A stretch of DNA of 64,000 nt, taken from the NCBI GenBank assembly GCA_947462335.1, contig OX381704.1, positions 28,171,955 through 28,235,954 of the forward strand, given 5' to 3'. The translations under genes were made by a program, and so were the position numbers. The DNA comes from Harmothoe impar (Eukaryota; Annelida; Polychaeta; Phyllodocida; Polynoidae). Below the pieces are notes generated by a model, which searched no databases, was not told the origin of the DNA, and saw only the letters and a list, made by a program, of their open reading frames with translations. Shown piece by piece: positions 24,401-36,400 of the stretch; the first letter of the stretch is position 1, and each line of letters opens with the position of its first letter.

Positions 24401-27400
24401 TCACCACTCACGATGGCGTGTATATTGGTAGGATTGTCTATTTGTAGCTTCCACGGCTCGACGTCTGGAGAGAATGAAGGGTAGTATAGCCAAACAAAGG
24501 ATGAATCCGCCTAGCAAAGGCCTGTACCAGAGCCAACCTAGGGCTATAATGGTGAGGGATAGACTTATGGACATGATGGCATTGAAGGTCATGACACCCA
24601 GGTTCACCAAGTCACGTACAATAGGAATCCAATCAACTGCAAGGAGATAAATGAGAATGCCATATAGAATACATTTATTAAATGGGTGATAACAACAGAA
24701 GTATACCTGAAGTCATGCAGACTAGAGAGATTGACATTGGCCTATTAGTAGTTGTAGAGTCCATATGAAATATGAACTCTATGATGATGATGGTGATGGA
24801 ATTTTAAAGCCCGGAGCCAGAGGGCTTAGTCGCACAAGCACTAGAAAGCGTATTAAAGCCCTCCTGACATAACCTTGACGTGGTACATTGTTTTGTTGTA
24901 TGTGTGAGATATTTGATGCCCAGGAATATCAACATAACAAGAATTTACAAAAACAGTCACATAATCAAACTTACCGAGTGTAACAATTATCCGTGTAAGA
25001 CATCCAAAGCCAATAAACATGAGCAACCAGCCTCCAATACGCAGTGCCCACGTCAAGAAGGCGTTCTGAGCTTGTTCATGGCCAATCATTTGCTGAAAAG
25101 AGCCATGGTATTACTTACATTATCTGTCTACATAGTTGTATCCACAAGTCTACATGATTTTTTTTTAATATTGCATTTCTAATGGTGATAACAAATGCAG
25201 GTCCCTGCCTATTGGTAGCTAACATGAGACATGCCCTAAGGTTTAGACAATCAAAACCAATGGACATTATTGTCTTAACACATTATGCTGCCCTTAAAGA
25301 GTTAACATACATAAGAGTAAAGCTCACCTTCTCTGTGAATGCCCCTATATGGAGAAGTTCCAGTTTATCGCCAGCCTCGGTTTGGTAGACCATTAGGTGG
25401 GTTCCGTCTTGTTTGCCAATCACACTGACCACATCTGCGTCCCCTAGTGATGACCCCTCACTTAGGCCAGCATACTCAAAAGTCACTCTCACGTCACCAA
25501 CCTGTGGGAATTGATTGCTAATTATTTTCATAGTATCGTAAAACCTCTCTGATAAGCCAACCTTTTTGGGGATTTTTGGCCTGATTCGGCTTATAGCATC
25601 TCCTTAAAGTGGGGGGGGGGGGGGGGTTGGCTTATATGGGAGGTATCTTTAATATCCAGTACATTGTAGTTTAAAGTTCTCTAAATGACCCAGAATTCGG
25701 CTACTTGTCCTATGATATGTAATCAGTACAAAATAACATTTGAAAATTAAATATGGTCAGTAGCATTCAGTCAATTCAGGTGTTTTAAATTATCTATAAA
25801 TAAATGCATAAAACTGCCGAATAGGATATATCAGGTTTTATCAGGTAGTCCACTGGTTAATTCTGAATCTAACCTACCTGTGGATTAAATGGGTCTTTAC
25901 CATGGTACACCATGCCCCCATGGAGCTGAGCTCCCACTGGTGCAGCTTTTACCGCCAACTTGCGGAAATTATTAATTCTACCTATCATACCTGTAAAAGA
26001 AAAGAAATGGGTTAGGCTAAACACAACATGGGTGAGATTGAAACGTACATAAATCACACAAACGTGTATTATATGCGGCTAGGCCTATCTGTTTAGCTGT
26101 TTAGATGGCATGGGAATTTAGGATAATTTACATCTTAAATTATTTCCAAATCATTCAAACATACGTTCAGAGAGCTTGAAATTTCCAATCGCTGGGGATT
26201 CTGCCGTGTACGCCATAGTCTTAATTGGCATCTCTCTGGAGGAATAAGACAGGAACATATTTATCTATCGGTGGCATAAAATATAAAAGCATGACATAAT
26301 TAATTACTTGGCCTGTATGGACACTTTGTAAAATCGTTGCAGAGTGATTAAAATCATCCCAGGGTGGGACAATATCATATGCACGTTGGGACTAACTTAA
26401 AATTAAATCAGTGCCTTGACAAAAAACATATCCCAGTAGTCTTAAACAGCATATCCCCCGTAGTCTCACTGCTCAAACAGTGTACTGGCTCTAGATGGCG
26501 ACACAATCTCTACCAATAGACAGGGTACCGTAAAACCTCGCGTAAGACTAGGGGGATAAACTCTGTAAGACTACTCGGGATATGCTTTTTGTCAAGGCAC
26601 TGATTTATTTATACATATTAGAATATTACAATCAGCAGCAACATCCAAGTAGCTCCAAGGGAAAGTGCTAGTGCACCCTGTCGTGAGACACATAGATACC
26701 TCACATACATCTAAGGTGTTATCATGCGCTCCCATTCACAAACCGGTGAGTGATATTTGTAAATAGGTAAGGTTGGCTTGTTTATGATTTATGGAAGAAA
26801 AGTGTAGCAGTTTCAAAAAAAGATTGAGCCTGTGAGTGACCTCACAGATGACTCAGAATAGGCTGGGACGGTGGCTTATCATGTATCGGTAGATATGCCA
26901 CTCTGTTATAATCATTTATTGGTCAATTCCGGCATCAGAAATAAATTCCTTGTTAAAAAGTACCCCCGAGTCATGTGTCATACATGTATGTTATTCCATA
27001 TCAGGCCAGCAGGTGAGTGTGGGTGAGCAGGTGGGTGTGGGAGAGCAGGTGGGTGTGGGTGTGCAGGTGGATGTGGGCGACAGTTGCAGGCTGCGGGCGT
27101 GTACCGCCTTCTGTCCCTATCAAAAAGCCAGTCGATTGGACTATAAACGGCGAAGATTTGGGTGGTACAATTTCACTCTGCACACATTAAGATCTAGCGC
27201 AGTACAAGAAGTACCAGTGGCGACACCGTGTGCATCACGGCTGGAACAGGAACTATACGGGACTAGCGCATTAGGCTATGGAGGCCGCCATATTGGCTCA
27301 GAGCAATGCATTGTGGTTAGGCCCCTGACTCCAGAGCAGTGCATCATGGGTGAATTTCTTATCAGCACCTTTGTTCTAGGTGTGAGGGGAGGGGGTTAAC

Positions 27401-30400
27401 CTGATAAGGATATAGGGGTTCAGCCCCCGACTACCTGAAATACCAGGATGCAGTGGCGCCACCATTTTGGAACTAAAATATTTTTTGGTGGTACTCTGTG
27501 TTGGAAACTTTTATTTAAATTTAATTTAAACGTTTTAGATGGTTTTTATTGTGTGTTTGAGGGTATTTCCACTGTAGAAGATGGCATTTCTGCGTGTGAA
27601 GAGAGAAATATGGGAGACTTTGGCAAAAGTAGTGATTTCTAAAGTATGTCCCTTTCATTTAGAGGGTAGCAATTTAAGAGTACTTAACAGTTTAAGGAAA
27701 AGAGAGAAATCAGTACATGAAGATCGCAGGCCAATTACAGCGTGAAGGAAAGACATTTCAGATTTCTTTTCGAAGGAAACATTTGTCCCCCGACCTTGCC
27801 CATCTGTCTTTTTTGTCATCTCATGTCTGTCTGTCATACAGGCTGAATGACAGACATTCTGCTATGTAACAAAAACGTCTTAAACCTTGGTTGAGTCGTT
27901 TAGTATTACTCAGTTACCCTGAGTCAATTACCGGTAGTGCTATTTCCTCAAGAAAACAGCTAAAAATTGAAGAAAATTGAATTTTTCTTCAAAATGAACA
28001 AAATCTAAAAAATTGTTTACAGTCAGAATCTAAATAGCATATGTAATATGAATTCCAAGTTTCAAAAGAATCTAAAAAGGCATAATGGAATAATGAAACT
28101 CTGAACTTGTGACATATTTTCGACAAATATTCACGTGAGAGGTTGGTAAGGAAAGGGTTAAATCCTACTTAGGGAGTGGTCTTTTTTTTTAAACAGGGGG
28201 GGTTGGTGGATTTGTGGGGGGGGACCAAAAAAATGTGGACCCCTTGAAGGGGGGGACCAAAAAAATTTGGACCCCTCTTGAGGGGGGGACCAAAAAAATT
28301 GCACCCCTTTTTAGCGAAAAAGCCCGCACGTTACTATAGCTCAAAGGGGTCGGCCGCGCTCAATTTCAACTTGAGGGGGGGACCAAAAAAATTTCGATCC
28401 CTCCCATGGGGGGGACCGAAAAAATTTCGACCCGCTCGCGCAAAAATCCACCAACCCCCCCCCTGTTGTTAAAAAATGACCACTCCCTTAAATGTGTTCT
28501 AAATGTTAGTACAATAGGGTATCTGGATGGGGGGTCCTGATTTTGCCTGTCGCTTTTAAGAAATGGCCATGTCGCACTGTCGATTTTAAGAAATGCCCAT
28601 GTCACCCTGTCGATTATAAGAAATGCCCATGTCCCATGTTACTAAATTTTAATTCCCCATGTCGTATGTCACTAATCCTAAAAATGCCCATGTCGCCGTG
28701 TCGAATTTAGTGGTCCAGACCCATACAATATCAAATTTGGAGGACAGGGCCCACCAAAGCGTCCTCTTTGGACAAAAAGATCCCAAAAAAGGGTGCTACA
28801 TGGCCCAGGTGGTCTTTAACAGTGTATTTTCAATGGGTGGGTGGGGGGGGGGGGAGATTTAAGTAAGGTTTTAAGTAAATTCAATGATATACAGGGTTTA
28901 CCCTGTACCCACTGGCTGTGTACCCACTGGCCCTGTACCCACTGACACTGTACCTACTGACCCTGTACCCACTGACACTTTACCCACTGACACCTAACCC
29001 ACTCACAATGTACCAACTCTACCCAGTGACACTGTACCCACTGGCCATGTACCCATTGGCCTTGTACCCACCTACCCTGTACCGACTGACCCTGTACCGA
29101 CCGACCCTGTACCGACTGACCCTGTACCGACTGACCCTGTACACACTGACACTGTACCCACTCACACTATACCCACTCACACTGTACCCACTGACGCTGT
29201 ACCCTACCCAGAGACACCGTACCCAGTGGCCTTGTACCCACTGTGCAGTGACACTGTACCCACTGGCCCTGTACCCAGTGACCCTGTACCCAGTGACTCT
29301 GTACCCACAAGCCCTGTACCCACTGACCCTGTACCCTTTGACACTGTACCCACTGACTCTGTACCTACTGGCACTGTACCCAGTGGCCCTGTACCCACTG
29401 ACCCTGTACCCAGTGGCCCTGTACCCACTGACCCTGTACCCAGTGGCCCTGTACCCACTGACCCTATACCTACTGACACTGTACCCACTGGCAGTTTACC
29501 CACTCATACTATACCCACTGACACAGTACCCACTGACCCTGTACCCACTGACCCTACACCCACTGTATCCACTGACACCCTACTCACTGATGCTGTACAC
29601 TAACCCTGTATCCACTGACCCTATATCCACTGACACTGTGCCGACTGCTTCTCTACCTGACACTGTACCTACTGACACTGTAATCAACTCACACTGTATC
29701 CACTGACACTGTACCCACCACCCACTGACTCTGTATCCACCGACCTTGTACCCACTGACACTGCACCCACTGACGCTGCACCCAATGACCCTGTATATGC
29801 ACTGACACTGTAACCCACTGACATTGTACCCACCACCCACTGACTCTGTATCCACCGACCTTGTATACACTGACACTGCACCCACTGACGCTGCACCCAA
29901 TGACCCTGTTTATGCACTGATACTATACCCACTGACCTTGTACCCACTGGCCTTGTACCCACTGCCCTGTACCCACTGTATCTGTACCCACTGGCCCTGT
30001 ACCAATTGACCCTGTAAACCCACTCTCACTTTACCCAATGTACCCGGTACCCACTGACCCTGCACCCACTGTACCCACTGGCCCTGTACTCACTGACGCT
30101 GTACATTAACCCTGTACCCACTGTAGCAAGCCACACTAAAGTTTATTATCCTTGTGTAATGCTTCCTTGTGTTTGTCAATTTGTTCATGATCTTCCAAGT
30201 TAGATGGGCATTAAATAAGGTAGAGGGGAAATGTCACCTTGTAGAGATAGAAGAGCCAATTTTTAGGCCAGAATCTGATTTCTATCTTCTGTTTTTTGGG
30301 CTTCAGCACTGAATTGCCTATACTGTCTATATTAGAGGGTAGCAATTTAACAGTACTGTTCTTTTAGTGGAAAAGAGAGAAAAAATGATAGAAGATTGCA

Positions 30401-33400
30401 GCTCAATTACATACAGAGCAAGGGGACAAATTCAATGATTTTACGGCAGTGCAGTGGCTTTGGGTTTTTATAGGATTGTTATGCTGAAAGGAGGAGGAAG
30501 GGGCAGAGGGAGGAGGAGGAAGGGGCAGAGGGAGGACTTTAACCCCTTCCTTTAAGGATGACAAAAATGTTGTTGCATGTGTGTGGTGGGGGAGTAATTA
30601 TGTCTGAATTCACAGTTTTTCTTTTGGCAGGCTTGAGTGATTTCAAGAGCCACCCTGGACCACTCAACTTCTAGTATAGGTCCTGCATGTACATAGTATG
30701 GGGATTATCATTGACATTGACAGTTTGGCTTGACATAGGAGTCAATGGTTATTAGGCCTAGTTTTGCATGCGTTGCAGCTTGATTAATTAAGCCCGACTC
30801 AAGCACTAGTCCAGCTGCATGCCCAGGTAGGGATGAGACTCCCAGGTTGGTAAAAATACTTTTGGAAGAAAGCAAAAATCAGGTAGAATAATGACATTTC
30901 TTTCAGAAACACCCGTCTTTGCAAATCATGGTATTCCAGGGATATTGAGAGGGCCGTGCCCTGCGCCATTTGACACATTCACCTCTTTATTGGTGCATTA
31001 AATTGCCCAATTGTGCGCCCATTTGAACTTGGTAGTATTCGCAATTCCTTTCATAAATGGCAAAAATACCCTTGATTATACAAAATGGCGCGTTGGCGAA
31101 AATCCTGTCAAAATCCCTGTATTCAGTCCTTACATGTACGGTATGGCAATTGCATTGATGGAGTGCAATGGCCACACTTGATAGAAGAACGAATAATTGC
31201 ATGTGCCGGGTATACTTGTGAGTGAAAATATGCATTTACGTGCCCAGTTTCTCCTTATCTAGAATAACGGCCTGCACCTAACTGATATACAGCTACTGAT
31301 CCCCGCAGGTTTAAGCAGAGATACCCTCATACCCAACAGGTGGATAGGACGTGAACATTCTTTAAGCAGTTTTCATTAGTTAGCATCTATGAAAAGACAG
31401 GCAGATCCTCAACAAACTGCACTTACTTATGATGCTGCAACCAAAGACTGTGGTCGGTGTGGAGCATCAAGTTATATTGGAAAAGAGCATAAAACCTCAT
31501 CAGCTAGCCCACTCAAAAAAAAAGTTTCTCAGGTCTGAGAAATCTGACAAGGGAGGCTTTTTTTTCTTCTTTTTTAAATTCGCAGACTAAAATGTATACG
31601 ATGATTTACATTTTTTGTGACCAAAATTTATATTTTATTGGTTAAGTAATAATTGATTGAGAGTTGCCCTGGATGCTGTTTCTCCACAAATATGCAGAGG
31701 TCTGCAAATTTGCCGAGGTCCATAAATACACTCTCCATATATTTATGGATGTCCGCAAATATATATGGGAATCGTTTTTCAGTACTTAAGCATACAAATA
31801 CGGAGCTCCATATATATTTGCGGACCTCCGCAAATTTATGAAAGCAAATTTACGGACCTCCGAAAATTTGCGGACCTCCGCAAATTTGTGGAGAAACAGA
31901 ACCCTGGTACCACCCTATGATGCCCACCCTGCCCTCTAGTGGAAACGCTTGATGAAAACAGTGTATACCATTCTGTTTTATATTTTAGCTTCAGATTACT
32001 CACGTAGGGTTGTGGTGGCCTGTTGGATTGGCGAATTCTGAACTCCTCACCGCCTCAGGACGCCAGTATGTATCTACAAAGTCAAGCCAATAATGTATGT
32101 ACAATGTACAATTTAAATGTAGCCTGTTTGAATATTCATTTGTATTGAACAGTTGAACAGATATATTCTTACTGGATGGTGTTTCTCCACAAATCTGCTG
32201 ATGTCCGCAAATTTGCGGACGTCCGCAAATATATTTATGGAGCTCCGCAAATTATGCCTTTTTGGTACTTAAGCATACAAATACGGACCTCCGTATATAT
32301 TTGCGGACATCCGTATATATTTGTGGACATCCGTATATATTTGCGGAGCTCCGCAAATTTGTGGAGAAACGGGACCCTGAGGGATGAAAGTGACCAATTG
32401 CATATAGCAGGTCAGTACCACACAGTTGATACATGGATGGTGGGTTATAGACTTTAGGATGGCGGTTAAATGATACAATTGATGTATGACAGTTAGATGT
32501 TGGCGAGTTTCAACATAATACACAGCACATATTTCAAGAGGTTTTGAAGGTGTTTGTGGTTGGTGGTATTCTCTTGCCTTGTAAGTAAGATTTGATCACT
32601 GCCCTGCATTCTACTGCAAAGTTGTTGTTTTTTTGTTTTTTTTAAATTCAATCGTATCACTAGTACAAGTGCTCCTCCAATTGAAAATGTTTTACCTGCT
32701 CACCAATGTAACTAATCTAACTAAGTCACATTATAACTTTACAATGACAAACATGGTGGGAAATACAACGAGTTGTAATACATTAGTATAAATCGCCGGA
32801 GTTTCGCTGACCAATAGTACCATACTTAGAGTGGTGTCGAGTATAACTCCCAGGTATGTATACTTCTCCACTAGCTGTAATTTTGTCCCTCCAAGTGTAG
32901 GCGTTTCTGTAGGGCAGGTTTTTAATGCATTTTTTGAGCAGAACCATGTGAACTTTGTTTTTGTCCTGTTTATAGTTAGACCTCTATGAATGCAGGCCCC
33001 ATGTAGCCTATCCAAGTCTAACTGGTTTTGATCTAGCGCTTTCTTCGGATCAGCATTGAAAAGTTTCTGATAGAGTGCACTTCATCTCCGATTGCCTGGT
33101 CTGGAATAGCTTGCAGAGTCTCTCTATCTTTCTATGCCGGCCAAGTGTGACTTGAAGTTTATGATTACCAGTCCTGAATCTGCATGTGGGCACTGAGTAG
33201 CATTTCAGCCCAAGGAGGTAATGTTTTAACTTGAGTTAAGCCTTGAATAGTTTATAGGTCTGGCAATGGCTGGAATTGGTACCTGTCTCAAGCTAGTTTT
33301 GGCACTGCTGATCGCTGCTAGTTTAGTTGATCCTTGGTTTGAACCAAGTTAGGTCAAACTGGTCTTTGTGCCAGAAAGTCAATAGGCCAGGATTAATTGG

Positions 33401-36400
33401 TTCTGTGTGTATTTCATCTAGCTACTTTGATTTGCACGTTCCTTCATACAGTTTGCCAAGTATTGAGTAAACAGTGAAACTTTTCTTAGTTCTACTGCCA
33501 TTTATTAACCTGGCCCAGAAGTTCAACATCCTTAAATTAACACGATGCTGTATTATAGATATCCCAAGCTTGCCTAGTGTGATGACATTGCTTGTGTTTT
33601 TATGAAGATATAAGATAGTTTTCATTTTTGGGAATTAAAAACGTCTAGATGTATGATATTTGAGAAGCCCCACACATCACTGCCGTACAATAGGATAGGC
33701 AATATGCAGCTGTTGAGCAGGTGACATTTAATATCCATTGGTAGTTCTAGTTTTTTAACGCTGTACATGGCCTTCTTGGCTTGGCTCACTTGTTTGGCCA
33801 TTGCTTTATCAAAATATACAGCAGTCCAACATTATAGCACTCCAATGCACTATATGGGTATATATCTAAAACTGGACATCGACATCCATCTATCAGAGTC
33901 CTTCTAACAGAAAGCTATATTCAGTCTCATCAAAGTAGAAATCCATATATAGGTTGCTATATGAAGGAGAAGGCCATGTTCATGCCTATGTGTATGTCTG
34001 TGTGGGTGTACATGAGTCTGTGTCCATGAGTGTCTGCATTCATGCTACAGTCATAGGGTGTTTTTAGGCAAATTTCAGTTTTTTTTGCGATTTAGAACTT
34101 TTTACTTGTCAAATCAGGTGTTTTTAGGCAAATTTCAGTTTTTTTTGCGATTTTGAACTTTTTTCTCACCAAATTGGGGGTCTTTAGGCAAATTTCACTT
34201 TTTTGAGATTTTGAACTTTTTTCTCGTCAAATAGGTTTTTTTTAAGGCAAATTTCACATTTTTGAGATTTTGAACTTTTTTTTTTTCCGCCAAAAGCTGC
34301 GGAATCTGCCTCCATGCGTGATCCCATTGATGGACTCTGGATAGACCCATGCATAGTGAAGACCTACATAGTGGACATGAGGTCAAGTTAAAAACTGCAA
34401 GTCACTTGTTTTGCAACTTGCACTGAGCTGAACCTAATCCCTTAACTGGGTTGTCAACAATCAATTAAACAATGACAAAACTCCCTCTATTTCGGAGGCC
34501 AAATACACTATCAAATGATATATATTTTTTCAAAATAACACCCTGTGTAGAATGGCCCGATACTCAGGAATCCTACTGTGAATAAAAAAAAATCAAATTC
34601 GAATTATTAATACCTGAAAATTGAGAAATGCTGACGTTCACGGTTTATGTAGGAAATGTACTAAAAACAGCAAAAAAAGGCAACAAAACCCTAATTTTCT
34701 CAAAAACTGTTCAGTAGGATTTTTTCTAACTGAGGTTCCACTGTTTTCTATCCTCATATTACACATTGGCATAGAGAATATATTGACACCTAGTCAGGAT
34801 TTTGCGCTAGGAGCAATCTGTGAGGCAAAAAACAGCCAAAATGAGCCACTGGTCTGAAGTATAAAACTGGGCATCGATCACTATAGAGCTACAAAGAGAC
34901 AGAGAATCGATGTCCAGTAATAAACCATAAATACTTGTAGGTTACTCCAAGGTAGGTATACTCTAGGATGTCTGAATTATGTCTAAGCCAAAATGCCAAG
35001 AAGGGACTCTCTTAATTTGCCCCGAGAGAACACCATAACTTTTGTCACTTCCATGTCTGACAGTAATCATGTAGCGTGTTAAGTGTGATCTGTTGATTCA
35101 GAATTAGTGTCATCTGCATATAAAAGGGTAAAATGTTTGACAAGCACTGCCATTTCATCTGTTTCATGTTTGATATTAATACCATTGCAGTATATTTTAA
35201 GGGGCAAGTCATTGAGATAAATGGAAAACAGGAGTGCCGATATCTCCTTGTCTAAACCCCATGTCACAATTGAATGTGGCTGATTATATGACCTTACACA
35301 GGATTTGTTATTGGTATACAGTTTCTTCATAACATTGAACACCCTTCCTGTTATACCTACAGATATCATCTTGGACCAGAGGTGGGTTCTGTCTATCATG
35401 TCGAATACTTTGTTAAATCTATCAACGCACAGCACAGGTGTACCTTATGTGCTTTAAGATAATCAATAATGAAGTATAGAATAAGGATGTGGTCAGATGT
35501 AGAATACCCTTGACAGAAACCTGCTTGTTCTTCTCCTAGACGTAGGTTATATCCTCTAGATAGGTAAACTCTTTTGTTTTAAAGTGATGTGTGTACAAAT
35601 ACAGCTGATATAAGTGTTATTCGCCTATAGTTATCAGCATCTTTTGTACAGCCCTTGTTTTTGAAGATGGGTACAATAATACCTATTTTTCATGCAGAAG
35701 AAACAAATCCCGACCTGACTAATGTTCAAATGGAGACCCCTGAATAGAGTTTCTCCATAGGTAAGTACAGGACTGGACACAGTGACACTTACCATATGAA
35801 TATGTTGTTTCTGTTCTTGTCCGTTCACCCTCATTGACTTCCCTGAAAAGGTCAAAATTCAAACAAATAATCCTTCTTCCACAAACAATCAAAACACACA
35901 TGCATCATCGATATAATCCTTTATATCTAAAGACACAATGACCCTTCCCCCCCCCCTTTGTCAAACTCCTCAATTTAAAGGTACCTTCATCCTTTCTTCC
36001 AGCTCTCAAAACCAGATACCAAATTAAAATTCCCAGGTTTATAATGAGTGTGTCACCTAGAAGGTGTTTATTCAAAAACATGAATGGAGGATAAATCATA
36101 CCTTTTATGTTCCTTCTCAGTCCATTGGTACATCTCCACTGTTCGGCGTAGTTTTACCGCTGATACTGACATACCGTATTCAGCATCTTTTAATTCCTTT
36201 TAACAAAAAATATGGGAAAATATTTTCTGTGACTCAGGAATGCTACATCTATGACTAAGCTCAATAAAGATAATCTCCATCAATAGTGTCTTTACTGCTA
36301 TAGAATAGGAGTGATTAAGTCTGTTGATTGAGATTGTCTCTGGATATATTACAGCTAGGAAATATCAGAGGTAATGGTGTTATGGTCATGTCTGAGATAG

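Noticed and set aside
26950..27399. 149-codon ORF
   Set aside because: It is part of dispersed repeat R, whose second copy does not keep the frame.
28172..28487. Possible CRISPR-like or short regularly spaced repeats
   Set aside because: The repeats are polyG/polyC runs inside a MITE in eukaryotic DNA; there are no unique spacers or cas genes.
28918..29706. 262-codon ORF of LYPLT repeats
   Set aside because: It is a 15-bp minisatellite open in several frames on both strands, inside a TMEM43 intron.
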